A stretch of 64,000 nt of DNA from CAJMNU01 sp905214855 (GTDB lineage Bacteria > Bacillota > Clostridia > Lachnospirales > Lachnospiraceae): positions 26,231 to 90,230 of the forward strand of contig CALADM010000020.1 of assembly GCA_937890595.1 (NCBI GenBank), given 5' to 3'. Positions 35,972 to 45,356 of this stretch are shown in pieces. Numbering within the stretch: the stretch's first letter is position 1; every line of letters starts with the position of its first letter. Below the pieces are notes generated by a model. That model was given only the letters and a program-made list of their open reading frames with translations. It had not been told where the DNA came from and did not search any database. The translations under genes were made by a program, and so were the position numbers.

Positions 35972-37189
35972 TTATTTTAGATGATACAGATATGTCATCT
36001 CTGTCTCTTCCCCTCCGATAAACATGGTATGCATATCTTGGATCAGATATCCAATAGACATGGACTGCTGGTATAGATCATTGGAAGTACACCAGACATT
36101 TCCATCCTGAACAGCCTTAAAATCTTTCAGCACCCCACACTTATCTAACAGTTCTTCCAAAGAATCCACACCACCATCTATCGCACTATTATAAATCAAA
36201 AAATCTGCATCTTTTGCCCCATAATAGAATTCTTCCACCTGCATATTCATGGTAGAACGTGCTGATTGAGGATCTCCCAGATCTTCAAACACATATTCAC
36301 CTCCCGCCAGTCTGATCATTGCCGGAACATAATCTGATGACTGACGTACCTGAACCATACCATTAGAAGTAATAAAAAAGAAGGCTGCCGTCTTTCCTGT
36401 CTTCTGTTCTGCCATAACTTTTTGCACTTGTTCTTCCTGTTCTGCAAAGATCTGTTCTGCCATCTCTTCTTTTCCAAGCAGCACACCATAACATTTGATC
36501 CATTCCATTCTTCCCATTGGATGTGACTCATAACTGGAATGATCCACAAACACAGGTATTCCAAATCCCTCCAGTTTCTCCATCACCTCCGGAACATGAA
36601 GGATCATCTTATTTTCAATCGCAAGAGGACAATTTTTCGCCAAGATCTGTTCATAATCTGGTTTATTATATTTTCCGGCATAGACCATATCTCCTCTTTG
36701 CATTGCTTCTTTTGCTTCGTTTATATACCATCCATCCGCTTGTTGTCCTGATAAAGTAATGGTATCAATTGCCTCCAGATAGCGGAACATATCCATAACA
36801 GCTGATGCTGCAAGATACAAATGATTTAAAGGCTGTTGAAGGACAACAGTTCCCTCTTCCAGACCTTTCACATTTTTTTCTCCCTCAGGAATCACAAAAT
36901 AGCTACTGCCATCCGCCAACCGGATCATTCGATAGCCATTCTGATACTTCTCTACTTCAAAATTTTTCGCATAGGAAAGCTCCAACTTTCCCTCAGATAC
37001 CAGATCCTTTAACTCCAAATCTGCTCTCTGTCCTGTGGCAGACTCCTGATCTATATTGGAGCTTTCTGTATCCTGTGAAGTAGTCTGGTCAGTCTCTGTT
37101 TTCATTCCACAACCTGTAAAAAGCAGATTTCCCATCAAAAACACTGCACAAAATCCCAGAATCACTTTTCTTTTTAAATTTATTTTCAT
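35972..37189 (-). CDS. Substrate-binding lipoprotein of the ABC transporter
   Basis: 405 residues. Lipobox LLFTGC (Cys27), a Thr/Ser/Gln-rich linker, then a Peripla_BP_2-type fold (BtuF/FepB/FhuD class): the segments TITLSGQQADGWYI, KNCPLAIENKMI and GIPVFVDHSS match the two lobes linked by a helix. It should capture the transported tetrapyrrole, siderophore or corrinoid at the cell surface. It begins 15 bp after the CbiK-like lipoprotein gene. Ligand is inferred only from the riboswitch. Confidence 0.88.
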   Translation of the reverse strand: MKINLKRKVILGFCAVFLMGNLLFTGCGMKTETDQTTSQDTESSNIDQESATGQRADLELKDLVSEGKLELSYAKNFEVEKYQNGYRMIRLADGSSYFVIPEGEKNVKGLEEGTVVLQQPLNHLYLAASAVMDMFRYLEAIDTITLSGQQADGWYINEAKEAMQRGDMVYAGKYNKPDYEQILAKNCPLAIENKMILHVPEVMEKLEGFGIPVFVDHSSYESHPMGRMEWIKCYGVLLGKEEMAEQIFAEQEEQVQKVMAEQKTGKTAAFFFITSNGMVQVRQSSDYVPAMIRLAGGEYVFEDLGDPQSARSTMNMQVEEFYYGAKDADFLIYNSAIDGGVDSLEELLDKCGVLKDFKAVQDGNVWCTSNDLYQQSMSIGYLIQDMHTMFIGGEETEMTYLYHLK

Positions 37190-37204
37190 TTCCCTGTACC
37201 TTTA

Positions 37205-38959
37205 TTACTCTGCTGGTTTCATGGTGTCTGAATGAAATGTAATGCTGTATTCGATCTCACGCGGTTTACTCATAGCAATGGTATCTCCTATCACAGAAAT
37301 AGTTTCATCCAGAGCTTTGACAGGAATCTGAAAGACAGAGCCTCCCTCTGTGCTGATCGGAAGATATTTCTCATTCTCTACGATCATGTAGTCATAATTT
37401 TCACTGCTCCACTGTATTGTTGCCGTCTTTTGTCCATTCTCTATATTCAAAACAACCGGAGAGAGGATCGTTGCTTTTTTACTGCCTCCCTCCATCGTGA
37501 TCTCCACGGTGTAACTACCATCTTTTACTTCCATTTTTTGATTTGTCATACTATTTTCTGTATCTTGTGTTGTCTCATCTGCTTTCTGTGCTTCTTTTTT
37601 CAGACTGGAAGACAAAAACGTGATCTGACGGTCATACCATGTTTCTTTCTTTTTGCTATAGGCGGCACATGTGATCGGTTCATCCAATGCTTCTACAGGG
37701 ATCGTAAAAGTATATGCCCCTTTTTCGTCCTCAGAAAACACAATCCATCCACTTTCATTTTCTTTTTTTGCTGCTTCCTCCCCTGTTCCCATATATAACT
37801 TATCATAACCTGTTCCGCTCAGTGTGATCACAGCCTCCATACTGCCATCCTCTGATACTGTCAAATCTGCCTGCACGATCTGGAACATAGAAGAGCTGGA
37901 TTCTACCTTCACAGAATATACTCCATGAAGTTTTTCACCAATCATTTCATTCTGTTGTCCGTCTTCTGCAATCCCCTCAAACACCTTTTGGGAAGAAATC
38001 ATATCCTGTACATGTTCTGCATATAAATCACGGATTGCTTCCAGTTCTCCCAGACCTTCTATCACACTTGTAACTTCGTACCCTTCACGTTCCAAGACAG
38101 ATTTCCAAGAATCTTCCTCTTCTCCCGCCATATCATTGTTTGCATGGTCTCCTGCCACTACCATCAAAGGACGCAGCACCACTTTCTTATACTGACCATT
38201 ACTCTTCATAGATGTCATGACATCCTCTAATGTCGGTTCTGCCTCTACTGTTCCAATGTAATAGTTCAGATAGCCTGCCTCTTTTATCTTTTCCTGAAGT
38301 GTTGCATACACACCATTAGAATCTGCCTCTGTCCCATGTCCCATAAAACAGATCGCAGTCTCACCATCCTCATATTGTTTACAAGAATCTGTAATAGCTT
38401 TGATCACTGCATCAAAATCTTCATCACTTGATAAAAGTGGTTCTCCAAGATAAACCTTATCAAACTGATCCAGTGAATCCGTAAGCTCTTTTGCCAAATC
38501 CTGATACTCATATCCACTCATCAAATGTGTAGGCTGGACAAAAAGTTCTTTTACTCCATCCTCTTTCGCTCTGTCTAATGCCTGTTCTACATTGTCGATC
38601 TCTAAGCCATCTCTTTCTTTTAATTTATCAATAATAATCTGGCTTGTAAATGCCCTGCGAACTTCATAATCCGGAAATGTTTCTCGAATTGTCTCTTCAA
38701 TTGCTCCAATTGTTTTCTCTCTGCTGTCATTATAACTTGTTCCAAAACTAACTACTAAAATCGCCTTATCACTTTTCAACGCAGTATTCTTTTCCCCTTC
38801 CGTCTCTTCTGTTACACTGTTTTCCTGCAATACTGTATTCTCTGTTTCCTGTTGTATATTCTGTAAGCTATCCTGTTTAGGATCTGTACCCTTACATCCT
38901 CCCAGACAACATACCATCAATAATGCTGCAAACATAATTCCTGCTCTTTTTTTCTTCAT
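37205..38959 (-). CDS. Surface lipoprotein with CbiK-type chelatase domain and two C-terminal beta domains
   Basis: 584 residues. Lipobox CCLGGC (Cys22) anchors it outside the cell. Residues about 65-325 are a CbiK-type sirohydrochlorin cobaltochelatase: ILVVSFGTSYNDSR, MGHGT (His208), GTVEAE (Glu239) and GDHANND (His272), equivalents of the metal-binding His-Glu-His of CbiK, all kept. Two related domains follow (about 345-450 and 478-576), sharing IPVEALDEPI/IPVKALDETI and Tyr-rich strands (GYDKLYMG; NYDYMIV), resembling NEAT-like or iron-transport-associated beta domains. No cobalamin synthesis genes are near; it heads a cobalamin-riboswitch operon with an ABC importer. It may load, strip or bind metal-tetrapyrroles at the surface; that is inference. 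Confidence 0.9.
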   Translation of the reverse strand: MKKKRAGIMFAALLMVCCLGGCKGTDPKQDSLQNIQQETENTVLQENSVTEETEGEKNTALKSDKAILVVSFGTSYNDSREKTIGAIEETIRETFPDYEVRRAFTSQIIIDKLKERDGLEIDNVEQALDRAKEDGVKELFVQPTHLMSGYEYQDLAKELTDSLDQFDKVYLGEPLLSSDEDFDAVIKAITDSCKQYEDGETAICFMGHGTEADSNGVYATLQEKIKEAGYLNYYIGTVEAEPTLEDVMTSMKSNGQYKKVVLRPLMVVAGDHANNDMAGEEEDSWKSVLEREGYEVTSVIEGLGELEAIRDLYAEHVQDMISSQKVFEGIAEDGQQNEMIGEKLHGVYSVKVESSSSMFQIVQADLTVSEDGSMEAVITLSGTGYDKLYMGTGEEAAKKENESGWIVFSEDEKGAYTFTIPVEALDEPITCAAYSKKKETWYDRQITFLSSSLKKEAQKADETTQDTENSMTNQKMEVKDGSYTVEITMEGGSKKATILSPVVLNIENGQKTATIQWSSENYDYMIVENEKYLPISTEGGSVFQIPVKALDETISVIGDTIAMSKPREIEYSITFHSDTMKPAE

Positions 38960-39082
38960 GATCGTTTCCTTTCTTGTGTGTTGTTTCTGTATTTTCTATC
39001 TGTTATAAAATTCCATATGCAGCACTTGTCAGAAACCATTTTCATGGATACCTATCTCTATCACAAGATTTCCTGTGTCATA

Positions 39083-39117
39083 AAGAAAAGCCCTCTTTCT
39101 TTTCGACAGAGGACTTG
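39083..39117 (-). terminator. Leader terminator hairpin downstream of the cobalamin riboswitch
   Basis: AAGTCCTCT/AGAGGGCTT arms (one G-U pair) followed by TTTTCTTTA on the minus strand, between the aptamer and the CbiK-like gene. It is the likely expression platform: attenuation when cobalamin is bound. Confidence 0.65.
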
Positions 39118-39254
39118 CACGCACCAAAAGAACAGGCTAAATCCTTTTTATCCTGTTTTTTTCCGTACAAGTCAATTGCTCGTGACCTGAAACCAATATC
39201 TGCATGTACTTTTAGAACCTACTTGTCCTATACATACCAAACTACCGTTTCTGT

Positions 39255-39438
39255 ACAACAGTCAGGCAGGTCTCCCGACTCAATGATCATCGCATTTGCC
39301 CTCTTCCCAGTCTCCCAGTGAGTTATTGGCTTCTGCTCCCATATTACGGTGACGAGTTCGTACAGGAATTGCACCTGTTTCCCTTTTCACCAGAACCAGC
39401 TTCTATTGTTACCAAGCTGTTCTGACACCTGACTGCTA
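39255..39438 (-). ncRNA. Cobalamin riboswitch
   Basis: On the minus strand, closing stem GCAGTCAGG...CCTGACTG (39428-39435 with 39259-39266), then the conserved core GGGAAACAGGTGCAATTCC, the B12-box-like GTCACCGTAATATGGGAGC and ACTGGGAGACTGGGAAG, in the right order and spacing for the cobalamin family. About 300 nt upstream of the CbiK-like lipoprotein start with a terminator between, so cobalamin should repress the operon by attenuation. No competing ORF in this 571-bp gap. Confidence 0.93.
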
Positions 39439-39530
39439 CATATTTTATTTTTTACACCATATCATATTTCTTTTTTACACTCAACCTGTTTTTACAGTTT
39501 TTTCTGCTTTGATGCATAACCCGCAAAGAT

Positions 39531-39881
39531 TTATCTGATCTTATCTGCCCACTCTGCTTCTTTAAAACCGACCAACACATACTCGTCTGCTATGATCAAT
39601 GGTCTTTTTACAAGCATTCCATGTGTAGCAAGCAATTGCAGCTGCTCATCCTCACTCATAAGAGGTAATTTTTCTTTTAACTGCATATCTTTATACATAA
39701 GCCCACTGGTATTAAAGAACTTTTTAAGCGGCAGTCCGCTTTTCTTATACCATTCCTTTAATTCTTCATAAGAAGGATTCTGCTCCACAATGTGTCGATC
39801 TGTGTACTCAATATGATGTTCATCCAGCCATTTCTTAGCTTTTTGACAAGTAGAACACTTTGGATACTGCAAAAATAACAT
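39531..39881 (-). CDS. ArsC/Spx-family thiol protein
   Basis: 116 residues. Thioredoxin-like fold with N-terminal redox motif CSTCQKAKKWL and family segment HIVEQNPSYEEL, then VKRPLII. It lacks obvious Spx RNA-polymerase-binding hallmarks that I could verify, so it may be an arsenate-reductase-like enzyme or a redox regulator. No arsenic genes nearby. Follows rlmD on the same strand with a 38-bp gap. Confidence 0.8.
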   Translation of the reverse strand: MLFLQYPKCSTCQKAKKWLDEHHIEYTDRHIVEQNPSYEELKEWYKKSGLPLKKFFNTSGLMYKDMQLKEKLPLMSEDEQLQLLATHGMLVKRPLIIADEYVLVGFKEAEWADKIR

Positions 39882-39919
39882 TTTCTATTTTCTCCTTTAA
39901 TACTATATTTTTTTGATTC

Positions 39920-41068
39920 TTAATGTCCTCTCTTAGAAAGTAAAATAACACATTCTGTATGTTTTGTAAAAGGAAACAGGTCAAATCCAAATACCTTTTT
40001 TCCTATATAACCCAATTTTTTGAAGTATTTCAGATCTCTCACCATAGTATCCGGACCACAGGAAATATAAACCACTTTTTCAGGAGCCAGTTTTGCCACA
40101 CAATCCATAAATTCCTCCGTACTTCCACTTCTTGGAGGATCCATGATCACTACATCTGCTTTTTCCTTCTGTTCTGCCATTTCCACCAAAAATCGTCCTG
40201 CATCCTGACAGTAAAACTGAATATTATTGCATTGATTTCTCTTAGCGTTTGTCACAGCATCCCTGACAGCATCCTGATTCAACTCCACACCGATCACTTC
40301 TTTTGCTGTCTTAGAAGCGATAATGCCAATTGTCCCTGTACCGCAATAGGCATCAATGACACGCTCTTTCCCTTTTAAATCAGCCAGTTCCAGTGCCTTT
40401 TGATATAATTTTTCTGTCTGTATTGGATTTACCTGATAAAAAGAACGGGAAGAAATACGAAATGTGCATCCACACAGTTGATCCTCAATATATCCCTTTC
40501 CAAACAAGACATGTTCCTTTGTTCCAAGCACCATGCTTGTCCCACGTCCATTGATATTCTGGATGATCGTGGTGATCTCTGGATGCTTCTCTCTCAATGC
40601 CTTTACAAAATTATTTTTTGATGGAAACACAGGAGATGCTGTTACCAACACGACCATGATCTGTCCTGAAACATGTCCTACTCTTACCATAACATGTCTT
40701 AAAAATCCATATCCGGTATCCTCATCATAGGTGCGTATTTTAAAAGATTTCAACATTTTGCGTATTGTACAGATGATCTCATCTGCTTTCTGATCCTCAA
40801 TCATGCAGCTGTCTATCGGAAGCACCTGATGAGTTCCCTCTTTGTAAACACCAGAAATTGCCTGTCCCTTTTTATCATGGGAAAATACGGCATGGACTTT
40901 ATGGCGGTAAAAATAAGGATCCTGCATACCCACGATCGGCTCTATCTTATATGCATTTCCAAATAGTCCTTTTAATTCTTTCTCTTTTTGTTTTAATGTC
41001 TCCTTATATTCCATATCCAGATACTGACACCCACCACATTTTTTAAATACTGGACATTTTACCTTCAT
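39920..41068 (-). CDS. rlmD: 23S rRNA (uracil-C5)-methyltransferase, RlmD/RumA type without TRAM domain
   Basis: 382 residues, shorter than classic RlmD (about 430-460) because the N-terminal TRAM RNA-binding domain is missing. The [4Fe-4S] motif CPVFKKCGGCQYLD is at the very start. SAM-binding VIDAYCGTGTIGI, DPPRSGS and the nucleophile loop YISCGPDTMVRDL are present. It methylates uridine C5 in rRNA or tRNA; exact position unknown. Confidence 0.9.
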   Translation of the reverse strand: MKVKCPVFKKCGGCQYLDMEYKETLKQKEKELKGLFGNAYKIEPIVGMQDPYFYRHKVHAVFSHDKKGQAISGVYKEGTHQVLPIDSCMIEDQKADEIICTIRKMLKSFKIRTYDEDTGYGFLRHVMVRVGHVSGQIMVVLVTASPVFPSKNNFVKALREKHPEITTIIQNINGRGTSMVLGTKEHVLFGKGYIEDQLCGCTFRISSRSFYQVNPIQTEKLYQKALELADLKGKERVIDAYCGTGTIGIIASKTAKEVIGVELNQDAVRDAVTNAKRNQCNNIQFYCQDAGRFLVEMAEQKEKADVVIMDPPRSGSTEEFMDCVAKLAPEKVVYISCGPDTMVRDLKYFKKLGYIGKKVFGFDLFPFTKHTECVILLSKRGH

Positions 41069-41114
41069 TTCTTTTTCCTCCGTTTTTCAAGTCTTTTCTC
41101 ATTCTTCTCACATT

Positions 41115-41957
41115 TTATACATACCCATATACGCCCCTGACAGAGACCTCCCCAGAGAGAATTTCTCTTATTGCTCCCTCCTCTGTCTTTACCAATAATT
41201 CTCCTGTATCTGTGATTCCACATGCTGTTCCTGTATATTCTCCTGCTGGATCTAAAACCTTTACCACACGTCCCAGATTAACAAGCTGTTCTACATATTC
41301 CTGTTTCAGTGCTCCAAGATCCCCACACTGTTCCCATATATGATAATATTCTTCCATAAACATCCAAATCTTTTGGATCAGATTGGATCTCTTGATAACT
41401 TTTCCGGTTTCAAGATAAATAGAAGTTGCTTTTTGCTCCAGTTCTTCTCCAAAACTTTGCTGTGTCACATTGATCCCTATTCCCACAACAGCGTACTGTA
41501 CCGTTTTTCCTTCTGTTCCCATTTCAGTCAAAATTCCGCAAATCTTTTTCCCATTCATCACCAGATCATTGGGCCATTTGATCTGACAGGCACAGTTTGT
41601 CTCTTCTCTTACTGCTTTTGCAGCAGCAAGAGCAGCTACCAATGTCAACATAGAGAGTTTTTCCGGCTCTATTTGAGGTCTAAAAAGAATACTCATAAAA
41701 ATCCCGCTGTCTAATGGAGATTCCCATGAACGCCCCCGCCTCCCCTTGCCAGCGATCTGTTTGTTTGCCAGAATTACCGTTCCATGTAAGACATCTTTAG
41801 AAGCTGCCAGTCTTTTTGCCTGTATATTTGTAGAGTCGATTTCCTCACTATACTCCAATCTGCCTCCTATCTTTCCCTCCTGTATCTTTTTGCTGACTTC
41901 TCTCAGTCGTTCTGCCATCTCACGTCCGGTTTCTGGTCTCATTTCCTCATGCTCCAT
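41115..41957 (-). CDS. birA: Biotin--[acetyl-CoA-carboxylase] ligase, monofunctional
   Basis: 280 residues. It activates biotin as biotinyl-AMP and attaches it to the BCCP lysine of biotin-dependent carboxylases. Catalytic loop GKGRRGRSW, substrate motif KWPNDLVMNGKKICGIL and the C-terminal SH3-like domain (VKVLDPAGEYTGTACG). The N-terminal winged-helix repressor domain of bifunctional BirA is absent; only about 35 polar residues precede the ligase. Starts after the small membrane protein gene. Confidence 0.92.
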   Translation of the reverse strand: MEHEEMRPETGREMAERLREVSKKIQEGKIGGRLEYSEEIDSTNIQAKRLAASKDVLHGTVILANKQIAGKGRRGRSWESPLDSGIFMSILFRPQIEPEKLSMLTLVAALAAAKAVREETNCACQIKWPNDLVMNGKKICGILTEMGTEGKTVQYAVVGIGINVTQQSFGEELEQKATSIYLETGKVIKRSNLIQKIWMFMEEYYHIWEQCGDLGALKQEYVEQLVNLGRVVKVLDPAGEYTGTACGITDTGELLVKTEEGAIREILSGEVSVRGVYGYV

Positions 41958-42048
41958 TACTCTGCCTCTCTATTCTATTCTCTATTCTCTTTTCTTTCCT
42001 GTTTTTATCCATTGATTCTGTTTATTACCGCTTTATTACACTTTTTCG

Positions 42049-42357
42049 TTACTTCCACCAAATACTGAACATGCTCAAAGCACAGATCCCCAACAGAAAA
42101 ATTCCTATCGCACATTGCAAGATTGCTCCCAGTTTCTTCTTAACCTCTCTGTCATTTCTATGAAACCCATGTATTCCATTCAGAATACTCAAGAATGCCC
42201 CCAAAAGAAAAATGATTGGGAGCAGCAACATATGATCTTTGGGATTTAAAAAAGATACCACTGACATAGCTACAATGATCAGTCCGATCACAATATTTGC
42301 AACATCTATAGATAATGCCATTTTTCTTATATTTTTTCTATTTTCCTGCTTGTGCAT
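42049..42357 (-). CDS. Small three-helix membrane protein
   Basis: 102 residues: basic N-terminus (MHKQENRKNIRKM), then three hydrophobic helices (about 17-36, 46-62, 76-96). No catalytic or family motif that I recognise. 41 bp downstream of the patatin-like gene and co-directional, so possibly co-transcribed. Unknown function. Confidence 0.6.
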   Translation of the reverse strand: MHKQENRKNIRKMALSIDVANIVIGLIIVAMSVVSFLNPKDHMLLLPIIFLLGAFLSILNGIHGFHRNDREVKKKLGAILQCAIGIFLLGICALSMFSIWWK

Positions 42358-42397
42358 TTTATTCCACCACTCTCATCCTACATTTTCTCTCTTTATT

Positions 42398-43663
42398 CTA
42401 TCCATTTTGTCTTTTTCTTGCTTTATTTGCAGCACATGTCTTTTGAACAGCACCTATTTTACCTCTCCAAACAGCGTTTTTGTCCTTTTGGGGTTTCATT
42501 GCCTGAAATGTCTGATATTCTTTTATCTGCTGTGCCTGCACTCGGACAAGGATCTCATGTTTTAATGTCTTTAACGTATATATATGCAAACGTGGGACAT
42601 GATACACTCTTGCCATTTCCTCCAACATTGCCAAATAAAGGTCTTTATAATTCCAGTCTTCTTTGAGTTTTAATTCTTTGGCTGATTCTGGGAAAATTTC
42701 TTCCGCATCACAGCGCATACTTTTCCCTGCCACTGCCTCTTCCTCTGGAAAACCATGTTTCTGCATCCAAAGTCTCACAATCTCATTACGGGCAAACAAA
42801 CGTCTGGCATAAGCACTTTCTGTACAAGGTGCATCCAAATAATAATAACGTCCCTCCAACCCATAAATCATACGTTTGGCATCCAAGTATCCTAACTGCA
42901 TATTTCTCTTACACTTTTTACGGTCAAATTCCAAAATTCCTCCTAGATCCTGTCTGGGTGCGATATGGTATACTTGTGTTCCTTGCGGAATCCTAAGCGT
43001 TTTTTCTGTATCCCTGCCTAAACCATAGATACGCACCACAATGATATTTTCATACCCCTTTTCTACCAAAATGTCAACTGGTACATTATTCACTCCCCCG
43101 CCATCTGCATATTTTTTCCCATGTAATGGCTCATTTTTAAATGCCAAAAAATATGCACTCGCCAGAAGCATATCTTTCATCATACCAGGTTCTGTCTCTT
43201 TTAAATTTACATAAATCTTTTTTCTGTCTGTCAAAGAGTATGTTACCACATACAGATCACATGGTGATCGACGTATTTTATCTTCATCCACGGTAGCTTC
43301 TATCAAACGGCGTAATGGGGTAACATCCACACCACCCTCACGCAGAAAACGAAATCCTTCATTTAAAATCTTCTTGACATGTTCTGAGCGCAGCCTGCCC
43401 TTTCTCAAACGCTCCATCAGTTCATCATCTACATCCATAACCTTAGAATAACTGATATTCTCCCACAAATATTCTGCTTTTTCCAGATCATTCATACAGA
43501 TCATCGCACCATTCAATGCCCCTACAGAAGCTCCTGCTACTCCCCGTATCCGTATCCCTGCTTCTCTTAAAGCACGCCATGCTCCAATCTGATATGCTCC
43601 TTTTGCTCCTCCACCTTCCAGAACCAATCCATATGCTTTTGTCTTGTCTATACGAAGTTCCAT
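42398..43663 (-). CDS. Patatin-like phospholipase
   Basis: 421 residues. Ser-Asp dyad lipase: oxyanion GGGAKGAYQIGAW, nucleophile GASVG (GxSxG) and DGGGVNN (Asp). No signal peptide, so a cytoplasmic acyl-ester hydrolase of membrane lipids. The last about 170 residues, ending RKRQNG, are a basic helical extension outside the patatin fold. The upstream hairpin at 43708-43748 isolates it from the SPFH gene. Confidence 0.88.
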   Translation of the reverse strand: MELRIDKTKAYGLVLEGGGAKGAYQIGAWRALREAGIRIRGVAGASVGALNGAMICMNDLEKAEYLWENISYSKVMDVDDELMERLRKGRLRSEHVKKILNEGFRFLREGGVDVTPLRRLIEATVDEDKIRRSPCDLYVVTYSLTDRKKIYVNLKETEPGMMKDMLLASAYFLAFKNEPLHGKKYADGGGVNNVPVDILVEKGYENIIVVRIYGLGRDTEKTLRIPQGTQVYHIAPRQDLGGILEFDRKKCKRNMQLGYLDAKRMIYGLEGRYYYLDAPCTESAYARRLFARNEIVRLWMQKHGFPEEEAVAGKSMRCDAEEIFPESAKELKLKEDWNYKDLYLAMLEEMARVYHVPRLHIYTLKTLKHEILVRVQAQQIKEYQTFQAMKPQKDKNAVWRGKIGAVQKTCAANKARKRQNG

Positions 43664-43707
43664 TTACACCATTCCTTTCCCATTCTGTGGCATCACGCAG
43701 GATGCGG

Positions 43708-43748
43708 AAAAAAGGAGGACGCTGCTTTACGTCCTGCACCGTCCTCCT
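43708..43748 (-). terminator. Strong intrinsic terminator after the SPFH/NfeD operon
   Basis: Perfect arms AGGAGGACG/CGTCCTCCT (43713-43721 and 43740-43748) followed on the minus strand by TTTTTTCC. Confidence 0.9.
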
Positions 43749-43865
43749 ACATGTATATCACTATTCACACAGTATCCTTTTATCCTGAATCCCCCGTACA
43801 ACTGGCAATTGCTATTGTATGCGGTCCTTTTCTGTCATCTGTCAATCCTTCTGCTATCGTTACTG

Positions 43866-44792
43866 TTATTTGTCAGATGCCACTTCTGTAAGAGACTTGA
43901 TCAGTCCCGCAACTCCTTGGATTTCAGATGGAATGATAATTTTTGTTGCTCTTCCATCAGCCGCCTTTGCAAAAGCCTCCAGACTCTTTAACTGCAATAC
44001 TGCATTATCTGCGCCTGCCTCTTTGATAAAACGGATACCATCGGCATTTGCCTGCTGCACTTTTAAAATTGCCTCTGCACGACCCTCTGCCTCTTTGATC
44101 ATCTTTTCACGTTCTGCCTCTGCTTTAAGGATCGCTGCCTGTTTTTCTGCTTCTGCATCCAGAATCACAGACTGTTTCTTACCTTCTGCTACAAGGATTG
44201 TTGCTTTCTTCTCACCTTCTGCTTTCAGGATGGATTCACGTCTTTCACGCTCTGCTTTCATCTGTTTCTCCATCGCGTCTCGGATTGCTGCCGGAGGAAT
44301 AATATTCTTCAGCTCAACACGATTTACTTTGATTCCCCATGGATCAGTAGCAACGTCCAAAAGAGAGCGCATCTTTGCGTTGATCATCTCTCTGGAAGTC
44401 AATGTCTGATCTAACTCAAGATCACCAATGATGTTACGAAGTGTCGTTGCTGTCAGATTCTCAATCGCCATCAACGGATTTTCCACACCATATGCATATA
44501 ACTTTGGATCTGTGATCTGGAAATAAACTACTGTATCGATCTGCATCGTTACATTATCTTTTGTAATAACAGGCTGAGGCGGAAAATCTGCCACCTGTTC
44601 TTTTAACAGCACATTCTTTGCAACACGATCCACAAACGGCATCTTAAAATGAACGCCAACAGACCATGTTCCAAGATACGCACCCAATCTCTCCACTACC
44701 ATTGCATGAGCCTGAGGAACAATCCTGATACAGGAAGCCAACACGACCAGCGCAATGATCAATATCACTATTACAGTAAAAAAACCAAACAT
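43866..44792 (-). CDS. SPFH/band 7 (stomatin-like) membrane scaffold protein
   Basis: 308 residues. N-terminal membrane helix (FFTVIVILIIALVVLASC), a band-7 domain (PQAHAMVVERLGAYLGTWSVG; ITDPKLYAYG; TLRNIIGDLELDQTLTSRE), then a long coiled coil rich in AEAE/KAEGEKKAT repeats. Scaffolds of this type organise membrane microdomains. One base separates it from the NfeD gene upstream, the standard partner pair. Confidence 0.92.
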   Translation of the reverse strand: MFGFFTVIVILIIALVVLASCIRIVPQAHAMVVERLGAYLGTWSVGVHFKMPFVDRVAKNVLLKEQVADFPPQPVITKDNVTMQIDTVVYFQITDPKLYAYGVENPLMAIENLTATTLRNIIGDLELDQTLTSREMINAKMRSLLDVATDPWGIKVNRVELKNIIPPAAIRDAMEKQMKAERERRESILKAEGEKKATILVAEGKKQSVILDAEAEKQAAILKAEAEREKMIKEAEGRAEAILKVQQANADGIRFIKEAGADNAVLQLKSLEAFAKAADGRATKIIIPSEIQGVAGLIKSLTEVASDK

Positions 44793-44793
44793 A

Positions 44794-45231
44794 CTACTCT
44801 TCCTCCCTTCGTTTTACGATGAGTTTTACCCCTGTGATCGCAACAACCTCGATCTGAGTTCCCTCTTCTATAATGTCTTCGTCCTTTTCTGAACGGGCCA
44901 TCCATTCCTGCCCATTGAGTACTGCAGCTCCAGTCCCTAACTCATTACAGATCTTCTCACTGACTCTTGCATTTTTACCTATAAGGCTATCCACATTCGT
45001 CTTCTTTGTCCTGCTATTTACAAAACGGATCATAACCGGTCTGGTAAACACCAGCAATGCAAAGGATACTACGACAAAAACTGCCAGCTGAACCCTTATA
45101 TCTACTCCTGCGATCGCAAGCAGACAACTTACCAAAGCACCTCCGGCAAACCAGATCGTTGTAAGAGCCATGGTCGCCATCTCTGTTAAAAGCAATACCA
45201 CAAACACTGCAAGCCAACAATACACTGCCAT
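44794..45231 (-). CDS. NfeD-family membrane protein
   Basis: 145 residues. Four hydrophobic segments followed by an OB-fold soluble domain (IGKNARVSEKI...AVLNGQEWMARSE). The short form of NfeD without the ClpP-like protease domain. Acts with the adjacent SPFH protein in membrane microdomain quality control (family knowledge). Confidence 0.88.
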   Translation of the reverse strand: MAVYCWLAVFVVLLLTEMATMALTTIWFAGGALVSCLLAIAGVDIRVQLAVFVVVSFALLVFTRPVMIRFVNSRTKKTNVDSLIGKNARVSEKICNELGTGAAVLNGQEWMARSEKDEDIIEEGTQIEVVAITGVKLIVKRREEE

Positions 45232-45356
45232 ATACCTTCCTCCCTTCCACTGCTTTTACTTGTACTTATCATACAATATTCTATGTTAATTTACAACTGC
45301 CCTAATTCTTAACGTTTTGTAAATATTCTGTAAATCAAACAATAAATCTGTTTTTT

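Noticed and set aside
37205..38959. CbiK-like gene as evidence of cobalamin synthesis here
   Set aside because: It is a lipoprotein with no other cbi or cob gene in the window; uptake fits the ABC context better.
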